A DNA stretch of 64,000 nucleotides from Adiantum capillus-veneris (lineage: Eukaryota > Streptophyta > Polypodiopsida > Polypodiales > Pteridaceae): assembly GCA_014529385.2 (NCBI GenBank), contig CM043970.1:44790279-44854278 (forward strand), read 5' to 3'. The translations under genes and the position numbers were made by a program. Positions 44,244-55,139 of this stretch are shown here, one piece after another. Below the pieces are notes generated by a model that was given only the letters and a program-made list of their open reading frames with translations, ran no database searches and was not told the origin of the DNA. How positions within the stretch are numbered: the stretch's first letter is position 1; each line of letters begins with the position of its first letter.

Positions 44244-44304
44244 TACTAAAGGCGCGCATAGAGACATGCACACCGGTTGTGCCTCTCTACGTGCGCCTTT
44301 AGTA
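44244..44304. repeat. GC-rich hairpin 2, related to hairpin 1
   Basis: TACTAAAGGCGCGCATAGAG pairs with CTCTACGTGCGCCTTTAGTA. The loop contains a further palindrome, GCACACCGGTTGTGC. Arms have the same TACTAAxGGCGC core as hairpin 1, so both come from one family, possibly subterminal repeats of a DNA transposon. Confidence 0.85.
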
Positions 44305-44483
44305 GATTGAGAGATTGAGAGATTGAGAGATTGATTGAATTATCGTCCACGGAGGTCATATATGACCCATGGGACCAAAAAGGAGCACTACAACAAATTC
44401 TTCTTAGAGTGGGACGTGATACATATCAGTTAAGGACTGAGGGTCCATCAAGAGGGTAAAGTAAATAAAAGAGAGAACAAAAC

Positions 44484-45353
44484 CTAAGGGGGTTCAGCTG
44501 AGGGGGTAGCCGGCTTAGGATTTCGAAATTCCTGGATGATCGCTTTGCCATTTCGGTAGACTGCCCATTTGCCTTGTTTACGTGCTTCATGCATCTTCTT
44601 GAGCTCACTTGCTTTACTCTTGAGTTGATTCGTGGTCAATTCTGCAGAAATCCAAAGCTTTTTTCCCTTGAGAAGTCGAGATTGGCATAACAGCTTCATA
44701 CGCTCATCTTTGTCCTTAAAGGTGAGTATGCAATGTTCGGGTGGCACATGCCTATGTGTGTCGTTGATCCATGAAACAGTTTCGGGCTTGATGTAGACAG
44801 GTTGAAGAATGTCATTTAGCTTGGAGATTGCCTCCTCGAGGGTGTCCTCGATGGTGCACCACGGTGGGTGGAGCCCCCCAATCCTGACCTTGAGGCCGAG
44901 CGATTCTTGTAGTCGGCATTCATGTATGGCTGCCTGTATCTTGTTGTCGATCTTCTTATATGTTGCGTCGTGTGATTCTTTTTGTATTGTTTCCATGACA
45001 GTCTTGGTGAGTGAGGTTTGAACCTCTTGTGTTTTTGCAAGTAGAGTTTGGCTCTCTGCCTCCTTTGCGTCTTCGAGCTTGCATAGACATTCTTTGAGTT
45101 TCTCATTTTCCCCAATGAGTTCTTGAATCCGATCCTCGAGGGCTGTGAACCTTGCTTCTTGGTGGGCGGCAGGGTCCTTCCTTGGTGCTGCAGCCACTGC
45201 TAGAAAACTCTTGCGTGCAGTGGGAGTGTCAAACGACGACATCGGTGCTAGTGATACCTTCTCTAGTTGGCAACTCTGTCGATCTGAGAGTGTGGTGGGC
45301 GGGATTATGAGCTTATTTTGATTTGAAAATAGGGGAAATGAAGCCTTAATCAA
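44484..45353 (-). CDS. L1 ORF1p-like coiled-coil RNA-binding protein
   Basis: A 289-codon intact frame. Residues ~65-120 form a heptad-rich coiled coil (ALEDRIQELIGENEKLKECL). Residues ~150-220 look like an RRM (LKVRIGGLHPPWCTIEDTLE ... PPEHCILTFKDKDERMKLL). Residues ~225-280 resemble the C-terminal domain of vertebrate-type L1 ORF1p (LLKGKKLWISAELTTNQLKS ... ARKQGKWAVYRNGKAIIQEF). No ORF2 (endonuclease/RT) follows on the minus strand before 43.9 kb. Most plant L1 ORF1 proteins instead carry an RRM with a zinc knuckle (established knowledge), so the coiled coil plus CTD layout is unusual here. It may be a truncated LINE or a captured gene. Confidence 0.65.
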   Translation of the reverse strand: MIKASFPLFSNQNKLIIPPTTLSDRQSCQLEKVSLAPMSSFDTPTARKSFLAVAAAPRKDPAAHQEARFTALEDRIQELIGENEKLKECLCKLEDAKEAESQTLLAKTQEVQTSLTKTVMETIQKESHDATYKKIDNKIQAAIHECRLQESLGLKVRIGGLHPPWCTIEDTLEEAISKLNDILQPVYIKPETVSWINDTHRHVPPEHCILTFKDKDERMKLLCQSRLLKGKKLWISAELTTNQLKSKASELKKMHEARKQGKWAVYRNGKAIIQEFRNPKPATPSAEPP

Positions 45354-45359
45354 ACTTCT

Positions 45360-45600
45360 GTTTGCAGGTCAGCAGGTCGTTTTGCTGGGGCCGAGCACAA
45401 AGGGCCACGGGACAGGGGCAGCCACTCGCTCCCGAAACACCACGAGCAGGAGAGCGCCACGGGACATGGCCGAGCCGGGAAGCAGCCACTTGCTGTCGAA
45501 ACTCCACGAGCAGGAGAGTGAGCAGCAACGTTGTTTGCAGGTTATGTCGACCAGCTACGGGGCTTTGGCTCGGGCACGGCAGGGCTGAGAGTTAACGCCC
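45360..45600. repeat. GC-rich direct repeats upstream of the ORF1p-like gene
   Basis: GGCAGCCACTCGCTCCCGAA at 45418 and AGCAGCCACTTGCTGTCGAA at 45480 head two ~62-bp near-repeats, each continuing CACGAGCAGGAGAG. GTTTGCAGGT also occurs at both ends (45360, 45533). Repeated GC-rich 5' regions are common in LINE promoters, which would fit the gene next to it. Confidence 0.65.
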
Positions 45601-45663
45601 CCCCCACAGGGCTGCCCTCGCCCAGGGGGAGACAGGAGGGGTCGTGTAGGTTTAGGGTTGCAA

Positions 45664-45667
<4 letters not shown>

Positions 45668-45734
<67 letters not shown>

Positions 45735-45978
45735 CTCTATGTGTGTGTGTGTCTGTATGTGTGTGTGTGTGTGTATGTTATATTTGTGTGTCTGTGTGTC
45801 TCTGTGTGTGTCTGTCTATGTGTGTGTATGTTATATTTGTGTCTCTGTGTGTTTGTGTGTATGTTACATTTGTCTGTGTGTGTGTATGTTATATTTGTGT
45901 GTCTGTGAGTGTGTGTGTCTCTGTGTGTGTGTATGTTATATTTGTGTCTCTGTGTGTTTGTGTGTATGTCATATTTGT

Positions 45979-46010
<32 letters not shown>

Positions 46011-46110
46011 TATATTTGTGTGTGTGTGTGTTTGTGAGAGTGTGTGTGTGTGTGTGTTGTATTTGGGTGTGTTGTGTTTGTGAGTGTATGTGTGTGTTGT
46101 TTGTTAAGAC
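45668..46110. repeat. (GA)n tract and GT-rich minisatellite
   Basis: About 32 GA units (45668-45733), then GT-rich sequence in which TATGTTATATTTGTGT or a variant recurs about every 50 bp (45775, 45829, 45886, 45934, 46007). Cysteine/valine ORFs here have no coding meaning. Confidence 0.95.
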
Positions 46111-46426
46111 AGAGCTAGATATGCAATATACTCTGACAGAAACAGAGAGAGAGATAGAGGCAAAGACAGAGGGAAATTTCAAAAGCAGAGGGAGAGAGAG
46201 AGAGGGCCAAACCTTCTAAGGACGCTGTCGAGAAATTTGCGGTCTTGCCAGGAAAGCACAGGGCTTATGGCTGTGAGAGTTTGTGAGAGAATTCAACAAA
46301 AACTATATGAAGGAGTTAAACCATAGATGCCATGAAGAATAGGGTTTGGAAAGAAGTGCAATCAAAGAAGACCCACTCTTTCTCTCTTGCACTCACACAC
46401 ACAAAGAAAGAACGCAAAAGAGAATG

Positions 46427-46639
46427 TCAAAACAATACGAAGATGAAAACATCAAGGCTATGGTCATATCGTATCATGGGTAATATGAAAGGGTTAATGG
46501 ATGAGTTAATGGCATTCAATCTTGGCTGACCAAATAGGCTACGAATTGTTCTTTGGAATTGTAGTTTTGTGCTTACCATAATATATATATTTTGTCTAGT
46601 GATTAGGATTAATTGTGTGTACAAATCCTCTTGGTTCAT
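46427..46639 (-). CDS. Small LTR ORF a, copy in element C (70 aa)
   Basis: Intact; nearly identical to 63488-63700 and homologous to 9310-9522 (VSTKLQFQR, NPFILPMIRYD, IFVLF). The function is unknown. Confidence 0.55.
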   Translation of the reverse strand: MNQEDLYTQLILITRQNIYIMVSTKLQFQRTIRSLFGQPRLNAINSSINPFILPMIRYDHSLDVFIFVLF

Positions 46640-46854
46640 AGCAAGATAACTACGCTTACATCAAAAGAAAAATTATAGTCTATGAGAGGTAGTATGATGG
46701 GATCCGGTGATAGAAGTATTTCATTGAGCCTTTCAGGGCCGAAGAGAAACACTATACGTTGTTGAAAGTGTATTTTACGGCTAATCCATACGTTAATTCT
46801 AATAGATCATACAGAGTGAAAGCGATAGAAATGATCATCGTGTGGGTTATTCAT
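46636..46854 (-). pseudogene. Small LTR ORF b, copy in element C, one nonsense codon
   Basis: MNNPHDDHFYRFHSV and then TGA at 46807-46809, where the D copy has CGA (Arg). The rest of the frame continues. It overlaps the next ORF as in element D. Confidence 0.6.
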
Positions 46855-47042
46855 CTAGGATAGTATGTGAGAAATGTAGATATGAAAGAAGTGAAGAGAT
46901 GAGAAGTTTCCCTCCCAAGCCCTATTCTTGCCCGTAGGCAATAAGGATACTGCGGGGAGAGATGTACCTGTAGCAAGAGAACCTAGAGAGGATGAATTAC
47001 TAAGAATGAGAGAGATAGGTTTGGTTAAGGAGATGAGATTAG

Positions 47043-47138
<96 letters not shown>

Positions 47139-48309
47139 GATTAGAGATGAAAATGAAAACAACAAGAAATCAAGAAAACATCAATATAGAACACATCTTA
47201 CTTGAAACCCTTCGGCACCATTATTGATGGAAGAGAGAAGAAGAGTGGATAATTCCACTTTGATTGATACACCAAGTGCAAGACCTTCTTTGATTAGAGT
47301 TGATCTTCCAAGGTTAGCTTGTTACAAGAATGGCTAGTCTCCCTCTAGGAGAAAGTGTAAGCTTGGGCTTATGTTAATGGCTAAGTACAATTAGGCATTA
47401 CTACTCACTCCCTCGAGAATTCCTCTCATCAATGGATTGAATGCTTGAGTTCCTTCCAAGGAAGAAGAGGTCCCATTTTATAGGTGAAGGGAACCCCCAA
47501 GGGTTTACACAAGAAGAGAGGAGCCAATGTGAACAGGAATTGGAAAAGTTGGAAATGAGCTGTCCCTGCATGATGTGGGCAGACTGGGGTCCAGTATTTT
47601 GATCATATCTCCTCAACCGTGGCTCCAAATAAAAAAGTAAAAATATGGGCAAAAACTTCAGCTCATTAGCTACGATTTTCATTTTAAAATCGTTTTCCAA
47701 TTCGGATTGGAACCTTGTGTAAAAAATTCATCAAAATAGGGTCCATTTATGGCAGCAAAAGTCTTCATGTGGTCTCCTTAGCCTAGAATTTCATTTAATT
47801 CCAAAGGACACCTCATGCCATATGAAAGCATGAAATTTCTCCTTGACAAAGTTTTGTAATCATGCTTGCAATAATGCATTAAAATAAGTGTATCTTTGAA
47901 ATCATGCCACCTAGTGTCCCACTAGGATTTGATTCTCTCCTAGTAGCTATTTTAAAAAAAGTATAAGAAAAGTATAAAAAATACATAGAATATATATATA
48001 TATTGGAGTTTACCCTAGATATAGGATCTAGCTAGGGTGTGAGATGATAATGAAATAGTAGAAATAAAGAATCAATGCTTTTTGCCCCAAGTTAAAGAGG
48101 CGGAGCTATTGATACTTTTCCCATAGTATTTTCTGATGGTAAAGTAAGGATATGTTACCCTTGAGAAAAATAATAGGATGAGATAGAAGGCTTATTATTA
48201 TACTTAAACATGCATATGTACAATATAGGAAATATAATTATGTATCTAAAAAAATACAAGATAGATCTTGTAGCATGCGTTCCCACTATGTACGTGTCAC
48301 AGCACGACA

Positions 48310-48335
48310 TCCACCCCCTCTAAACCTGCACATCC
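48310..48335 (-). other. Polypurine tract of element C
   Basis: Minus strand GGTTTAGAGGGGGTGGA directly before the LTR start TGTCGTGC. Confidence 0.75.
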
Positions 48336-48367
48336 TCCGGTATGTCCCACATTGTCTCTTTGTAAGA

Positions 48368-51300
48368 TTAGACCTCTTGTACATCTTCCTTGTCTTCTTC
48401 TTCACTGGATGATTCCAGAGCTTCATGTTCACTTTGATCTTCACCTGTGTTTTTCTCTTCTTCCTCATCCATATCTTCTAGATCATTGTCTCCTCTTCTC
48501 TTAAACATTTTAATCCTTTTTCCTGCAATGGGAATCTTTACTTCTGTACCATCTAGTTCAGACAAGCTGTAAGTAGCATTTTCATGCACATGCTTTACAA
48601 CATACGGTCCAAACCATCTTTTTGAGAACTTACGCATGACTGTGTGTTGGTTATCAAGGCTACTATCATACACTAAAACCCAGTCACCTTTGTCAATTGC
48701 TTTGCTCCTGAGTCGATGTCGCTTATCAAAATAGTCCTTGTTTTTCAACCTTGCATTTTTGAGTCGTTCTTTTGCAGCTTCAATGTCTCCAGGTCTTCTC
48801 TCTAGCTGCCTTATACGCAGTGCAAGGAGATCTTCCCTACTAAGCCCCTCTTGCCAAGGTAGTACATTCCATGTGGGAATTGTATCCTCAATCGGTATCA
48901 CTGGCTTTTGACCATGCATTAGCTCCGCAGGCATGTAGCCAGTTACTGAGCTATGTGTTGTACGATCAGCCCATAAAGCATATGGTAACAATTTTGGCCA
49001 CTCACCAACTCTTCCTTCGCAAGCCTTGGCCAAAGCTTTGATGATAGGAGGATGCCTTCTTTCACTGTTTCCATTGCCTTCAGGGTTGTAAGCTGTAGTA
49101 AGAGAAAGCTTGATCCCTAATCTAGAAAAGAACTCCCTTGCTTCTTCAACATCCAGTTCACCTCGATCTGCAGTGATTTTTCCCACACAACCATAACGGC
49201 AAATCACCTCATCAAGAAGGAATTTGCACACAGCTTCTGTGGTCTTAGCTCTTAATGCTCTTCCTTCAACCTGGTTAGTTAGGTCCTCTCGTGCAAGAAC
49301 CAAGTATCTCATCTGCCAGAGTCCTAAAGGCATCGTGACTAGATCCACAACCCATTTATAGTGCATGGCTAGTGGATATGTAGGGTGCAATCCATCAGGA
49401 TGTCGAACATTTGAATACATTTGACAAGTTACACATGACTCTACAAACTGAGATACATCTTTATACATACCCTTCCACCAGTATTTTTCTTTCAACTTGG
49501 AGAAGGTTGCCCACACACCCCTGTGTCCAGCCCATAGACTCTCATGAAACTCTTGCATGAGCTTTACTTGAGTCTCTTTTTTACATATAACCCGTTGTGG
49601 TGTAGCACCCTTTTGTTTAGGATGCTTCCACAAGTAACCATCCCTTAAAAAGTACCCATATGCTTTCCTGCGTATCCTCTTGAATTCTTGTTCAGACCAA
49701 TCATCCTGTTTTGTTAGAGTACTCAAGTACCTTCCAATAGAAAGCCAATCACCTTCATAAAGATCTTTCAAGAACAATTCAAGTGAATTAGTCATGCAGA
49801 CATTGTTACCTTTGACATGAGAGATAGAATAGAATTTTGTGCCTACATCATCTCCCTCATCAATCATTTGTGACTCATCTTCATACCTTGCCCTTGATAG
49901 CATATCTGCCACTGTATTATCTTTACCTGCAATGTGCTTAAACTCGGGATTTAAGGACTTAATGTAGGCAATCCACCGCAACATAGCAATGTCTAGTGTT
50001 GAGCAGCTTGTAATCATCCCAAGAAGTGGTAGACAATCTGTTTCTACAACCACACATGCACCAATTAGGTACTCTTTTCCACTTTTCAAGGCTGTAACCA
50101 TACCCCATAGCTCTCTCTTTATCGGTGGATAGTTTCTTTGGCGAGCACTTAGTACCTTTGCTCCAAATCTTACCACATACCTGTGTCCTTCTTTGTCATC
50201 TTGTCCTATTGCCCATCCAATCCCTGTAGGACTGGTATCTACTGTCACAATCACTGGCCTTTGACACTCATAGTCTACCTTTCTCAAAGTAGTTGCTGAA
50301 TGGAGTAACTCCTTTAGCTTTTTCATGGATTTTACATGTGCTTCTGTCCATTTAAACTTTTGATTCTTTCTAAGCAGCTGATAAAGAGGATCAGCTACAT
50401 GTGCATAATGTGGAATCCAAATAACATAGAAGACACATGCTCCCAGAAACCTTCTAACCTCAGTGATGCTAGTGCATGTTTCTTTCATTCTTTGGATGGC
50501 ATCTACCTTTGATGGACAAGGTTTCCTACCATATGGCCCACACATGTGCCCCACAATGAGCACTTCTTTGACACCAAACATAGACTTTTTCCCTGACAAT
50601 GTAAGATTCACTTCTTCCAACCTAGACAAAATTTTATCACAATCATTTATGTGATTTACCACAAACCTGCGACATCGCTTGAGATCCAAAGCTTCATCTT
50701 TGTCACTTTCTTCACATCCTTTGATAGGAAAATCATCAATGAAAGGCATTGTGATTTGAGGAATAAAGTCACGTAAGACCTTATTCATCCCATTCATCAT
50801 ATGTGCAACCGAGTTGGTTGCTCCCTGTGGCAAGGTACACATCCTTACCAAACCCAAAGGTGTCCTCATGGTTGTCAAGTCTCTGCTTTCGATTGCAAGC
50901 TGAAATTGATCATACCCTGAGTAGAGATCCCCCATTGAGTAGATTGCCCTCCCTGCAAACGCCTCTGCAAATTCATCCACAATTGGACCTGTACCTACAT
51001 TTCTAATTGTCACCTTGTTCACTGGTTGCATATCTTGGATGAAGCGTAGAGAACCATTCTTCTTTGGAACTGTGAACCACCTGTTTGAGTATGGAGCACA
51101 AGAAGGCTCCAAGATTTCCATTTTGATTTTCTCATTTAGTAGCTCTACTAACTTTGGCAAATGAGCCTTTGGAACCGGAATAGGCCGCAGATTCCAAGGC
51201 ACATGAGGTATTGTGAAAATTACCATAGGAGCTACAATATAAGGATCAACACATCCTATCTCATGTGGCTCAAATGCAAAAGCCTTACCATGCTTTGAAA

Positions 51301-51826
51301 GCATTTCTTTGAAGCACTTTGTCTCCTCCTGTGTTAGAAACTCCTCGCAACCAATCTGCAACTCTTGAAAGGACTCCTTTGTGAAGGTATGCCCGATCTT
51401 TTTAGGATTCCGCAAACTTGGTTGTAAAGAAGCCTGTTCAATCTTTTCCTTGTTGTTGGGTGGTAAGGGTGAAGCTACTGTTTTCACCTTCTTTGCTACA
51501 CTCTTGTATTTAGTTTCAACATGGACTTCTGGGCCAACTGTTTGGCTTTCTTTAAAGGCTTCTATTACTTGATACATTTCCATAGAGAAAACTTCCACAA
51601 CTTCATTTTCAAGATGCAAACTAGACCTCATTATAGCATCAAGCTCACCCATAGTATCTACAAAAGAAACTTGTTCACACAAACCCAAAACATTTTCAGT
51701 AGGCTTTAGCAACCCACTCTTTTTCATGCCTATTTGTACATTATGCACATATTGCCTCTCATATCTCTTCAAATCTTCAAGTTTTGTAGAACATACTGAT
51801 CCTTTCCTTGTTACCAAGGAGCTCAT
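48368..51826 (-). CDS. Element C pol: reverse transcriptase, RNase H, integrase
   Basis: A 1152-codon open frame. RT: FTVPKKNGSLRFIQDMQPVN, YSMGDLYSGYDQFQLAIESR, LPQGATNSVAHMMN, and MPFIDDFPIKG as the catalytic box. RNase H: VIVTVDTSPTGIGWAIGQ ... KRELWGMVTAL. Integrase: HESLWAGHRG ... CVTCQ finger, WVVDLVTMP, TADRGELDVEEA and EGNGNSERRH for D-D-E, then KRWFGPYVV (GPY/F module). The C-terminus is an acidic tail (EDMDEEEEKNTGEDQ) with no chromodomain. Motifs such as RFIQDMQPVNK and PFIDDFPIKG are unlike the Tat-type pol of element A; from memory they resemble fungal Ty3/Gypsy elements, which I could not test. The region 5' of 51826 is broken, so the protein could not be made whole. Confidence 0.92.
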   Translation of the reverse strand: MSSLVTRKGSVCSTKLEDLKRYERQYVHNVQIGMKKSGLLKPTENVLGLCEQVSFVDTMGELDAIMRSSLHLENEVVEVFSMEMYQVIEAFKESQTVGPEVHVETKYKSVAKKVKTVASPLPPNNKEKIEQASLQPSLRNPKKIGHTFTKESFQELQIGCEEFLTQEETKCFKEMLSKHGKAFAFEPHEIGCVDPYIVAPMVIFTIPHVPWNLRPIPVPKAHLPKLVELLNEKIKMEILEPSCAPYSNRWFTVPKKNGSLRFIQDMQPVNKVTIRNVGTGPIVDEFAEAFAGRAIYSMGDLYSGYDQFQLAIESRDLTTMRTPLGLVRMCTLPQGATNSVAHMMNGMNKVLRDFIPQITMPFIDDFPIKGCEESDKDEALDLKRCRRFVVNHINDCDKILSRLEEVNLTLSGKKSMFGVKEVLIVGHMCGPYGRKPCPSKVDAIQRMKETCTSITEVRRFLGACVFYVIWIPHYAHVADPLYQLLRKNQKFKWTEAHVKSMKKLKELLHSATTLRKVDYECQRPVIVTVDTSPTGIGWAIGQDDKEGHRYVVRFGAKVLSARQRNYPPIKRELWGMVTALKSGKEYLIGACVVVETDCLPLLGMITSCSTLDIAMLRWIAYIKSLNPEFKHIAGKDNTVADMLSRARYEDESQMIDEGDDVGTKFYSISHVKGNNVCMTNSLELFLKDLYEGDWLSIGRYLSTLTKQDDWSEQEFKRIRRKAYGYFLRDGYLWKHPKQKGATPQRVICKKETQVKLMQEFHESLWAGHRGVWATFSKLKEKYWWKGMYKDVSQFVESCVTCQMYSNVRHPDGLHPTYPLAMHYKWVVDLVTMPLGLWQMRYLVLAREDLTNQVEGRALRAKTTEAVCKFLLDEVICRYGCVGKITADRGELDVEEAREFFSRLGIKLSLTTAYNPEGNGNSERRHPPIIKALAKACEGRVGEWPKLLPYALWADRTTHSSVTGYMPAELMHGQKPVIPIEDTIPTWNVLPWQEGLSREDLLALRIRQLERRPGDIEAAKERLKNARLKNKDYFDKRHRLRSKAIDKGDWVLVYDSSLDNQHTVMRKFSKRWFGPYVVKHVHENATYSLSELDGTEVKIPIAGKRIKMFKRRGDNDLEDMDEEEEKNTGEDQSEHEALESSSEEEDKEDVQEV

Positions 51827-53510
51827 CGAGAAAGTTTCACCTATTTTTGGATCAAGCGAGACCCTTTTTCTTTCTGTACCACTACAATCCCGCTTTACAA
51901 TGGTACTTGGCCAAAACCCATCATTTCTCTATGATCATGAAACTCTTTGCTTACCTTTGGTAGAGGATGTTCTCTGAGGTTGTCACGATTTCTTTCATGG
52001 TTTACACAGACTGTGAGAAATTGGACAGCACGTTTACCATCTTTGCTACGTATTCTAGCATATGCTGAACCATCGTCCATTACCTTTGTTTCCATTCGAA
52101 CTCCCACAATGTAGGGTTGTCCAAGGATGTGATGATATGAAGATGTATCCTATACAAAGAAGTTTTGGTCAATCTTTACATCACCTATTGTTACCTTCAC
52201 ACCTGGACATGCTGCATACAATTCACCGAATGAATCGTTTGCCACTTTTACCATCCAACCATGATCTGTGTCCATTGGCCATTTGCACTTGTTGTAGAGA
52301 CTCTTTGACATTATGTTTATTTCTGAACCATGGTCAATCAAGGCAACAAATGGCTCTTCAAGATCACCTACCTTGACCAAAGTTTCTGTAGTAGCCCTTG
52401 CCCAATGACTTCGTGAATAGTAACTCTTAGGAATATCTTCAACTTCTTCATCATCATTTGAGAAATGCACTTGCTTCACTCTCCCACTAGATTGGTAGCA
52501 TCCTACTATAGATCCATCATTCTCCTTATTTTGCAGTTGCATCCCTTGTGTCTTCGAGGTTTCCCCTTCAACCTGTGGACGAGAAACTTCAGCAAGGGTT
52601 TGCCCCTTTCTCTTGATGATGTCAATGATCTCCTCGTGGAATTCACGCTTTGCAATGCCAAGAACTTCTCCCAGAGTGAACTCAATCTTGCTATTCAAGA
52701 TCCTTTCCTCCAAGACTTTCTTTAAATCTGTAGCAAACTCAATATCAGATTGTAGTTTATAAGTTGGGCCTTTTGTCTTACCTTTCGTTGGCTCTTTCTT
52801 CTTTCCTGTTGTAGGCTCCTCCATGAGTACTTCAGGTGGAGATGCTCCTTGTGTTGAGGGTGTTTGAGAAGGCATTGAGTCGCTTCTTCCCCCACTTCTA
52901 GAAGCTCTTTTTGATGGTCCTTCATCAGCATTCTCACGTCTGCGCTTCTCTTCTACAATTGCCTCATTTTGTTGGCATTTTGTAATGTAGGCATGCACTG
53001 ACAATGAGTCCACTGGATCATTCCATCCTGTTTCTAGACGTATGCAATCACCTGCTTCATGTAGAATCTCTTTTGTAAGCTTTCCCTTTTTAGCTAATTT
53101 CATGACATTTGGCCAAATTTGACCATGATGGTCACTCACCTCTTCATCACAAAAATGTTCAATTTTTACTCCATAAGTAGCTGACTCAACTGAAGAGGTG
53201 GCATGCTTGGTTGCCATATCTTCAACTAAGGTTTGCATTCCCCCCTTCCCAAAGTTAGTTCTCAAGGGTAGACATGTCTCTCTTAAGTGGATTTTACCAT
53301 CCTTAAAAAAGACAACATCTTTTGACAAAGCATCAATAAAATCATCACAATCCCTTCTTACATGGTCTGTACTATCACACCAAATACATCTATTAACAAA
53401 CCCTTCTTTGGGCAGTTGTCTTTGCCTAGGAAGTGGCCCTGATGGTTGGCATTTTTCTTCAATCTTCGCAAACTTCACCTTCAAGTCACGCATTCCCTTC
53501 ACAAGCTCAT
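51827..53510 (-). pseudogene. Element C gag (C-terminal part) and protease, broken
   Basis: From the B insertion leftwards: LDELVKGMRDLKVKFAKIEE, zinc knuckle CIWCDSTDHVRRDC (about residue 45), a long charged linker rich in K/E/S, then protease PFVALIDHGSEINIMSKSLY. An in-frame TAG at 52150 interrupts QNFFV-DTSSYH; another stop lies near 51895 and a one-base shift at about 51840-51880 separates it from pol. The zinc knuckle and protease are otherwise well kept. Confidence 0.88.
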
Positions 53511-53514
53511 CTAG
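53511..53514. other. Target-site duplication of element B (left)
   Basis: CTAG directly outside the LTR end; the same CTAG is at 61365-61368. Confidence 0.85.
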
Positions 53515-54532
53515 TGAGGCGGTCTGGGGTGGGCAACAAGAGAGGCGACCTCTAAACACCCCTCAAGGCTCCCGTGCTGCTCAATTGGGGCTGGGGCAAC
53601 CACAAGCACAACACAACAACAAACCCACAGCCAAACCCAAACAAGATAGGGGCACCACCTAGTTATGGTATGCGAACTAGGACGCAAGAGAGATTTTGGC
53701 ACAACCAAGAAGATGCACCACACAACACACACAAGCAACCTCACACCAAGACACACATGAAATGGACCAGAGAGAGCTAGAGCAAAGGGAAGAGAGAGAG
53801 GAAAGGATCTTGCGTAATACCTTATTTGTGACTTGCAAATGGAGATGGTTCGTTATGATGCTATCGTAGAACTTGTACAAAACTCACTCAATGCTTAGTG
53901 ATTGCTAATCATTGCCAAAACACACACACACACTGTCTTAGGGTGTGGGAGACCTCTCACCACAATACCCTCTTAGAATGGACACAAAACTGGCAATGAA
54001 AAACACACTAAAACACTTTCTAAAATCAAGATCAACCGATAAAAACTCAAAATACACAAGTCACCTTGAATTCACTAAACCGTATTGCACAAATGGAAGG
54101 ACGAAGATTTGAACGTCGAATCACGCCTTTGATGCACCAAACCTCAATTTATTGATGATGAAAGAGCATGTACAATAGTGGTTTTGAGATTTGTGGAACT
54201 CACGCTCTCTCACTTGCAATGTGTAGCTTGAAGGCTTCTCTCACACCAAGAGTGAAGCTCACAAGTGGTTGCTACACCTAAGTCTCTCCTCACGCATAGA
54301 GTGTTGGGGTGCTATGTGAGATGTTTGAGATTGTTTTACAAGAAGTAGAGGGGCCTATTTATAGGTTGGAGACCCCTCATTAAGATTATTGGAAATCCTA
54401 ATTTACAAGCTAACAAATCAGGATTATGATTTTTTTGAATATCAAAACATTGCGGGCCTTCTTTGTCTGTTTGAGTCATGGGTGTGGGAACAAAAGAGAG
54501 CATTATTGATGGTAGATAAGGTGAAAGTAAGT

Positions 54533-54584
<52 letters not shown>

Positions 54585-55106
54585 ACTATACACATGTCTT
54601 GAGGCGAGGTGTCTTTTATGGTTAGGTCAATGGCTATTTTGTGTTAGTATGTTAGTGGTTAGTAATCACTAGAAAGTTAATGTTACATTTACAATGGGTA
54701 GAATGAGGTGGATGGTTGAATGAAGTGAGCAAATCCTTGTGATGGTGAAGCTTGAAGATGTTTTGGACTTACTTGTGTAGGTTCTCAAAATGACTATCGA
54801 TCTTCTTCTTCGTTCTTCTCTTCTTTACGCCACCGCCGCCAAGGTTGATTATCGTGATGAAAATGGTAATTTCGTTGATGAGATCTCTTGATTTGCAGAG
54901 GTTAATCATGGTACACATGCTGAATTTATGTATATATATAAGGGTTAAGATGGAATTGTACTTTGGAGATAATAGAGAGAGGCATAGAAATGGTGTATGT
55001 ATGTAGAGAGCTCATATGAGAGCTATGGAAGTAAGAGGGGAGGTTAATGGTGAAGAAGGTGAGAGAAACCATTGAAGGTGCAGGTTTGAGTGAGGGATTG
55101 AGAGGA

Positions 55107-55139
<33 letters not shown>

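Larger units (their letters stand above)
46226..48309 (-). mobile_element. 3' LTR of element C (2084 bp)
   Basis: On the minus strand it runs from TGTCGTGCTGTGACACG (48309) to AATTTCTCGACA (46226). It matches the LTR at 61905-63903 in opposite orientation and 12466-14095 in the same orientation. A TATA box CCTATAAAATGG lies at 47473-47484. It contains a 90-bp (TA)n tract (47045-47134) and degraded forms of the small-ORF pair. Confidence 0.92.

Noticed and set aside
44386-44400. CACTACAACAAATTC as the end of a CACTA DNA transposon
   Set aside because: The sequence fits a CACTA end, but no matching inverted end or transposase was found in either direction.
45743-46219. Cysteine/valine-rich ORF of 158 codons
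   Set aside because: It is a GT-rich minisatellite; all frames are open because the repeat lacks stop codons.
48368-51826. Chromodomain at the C-terminus of element C integrase
   Set aside because: After the GPY motif the sequence is only acidic low-complexity; no chromodomain aromatic pattern.
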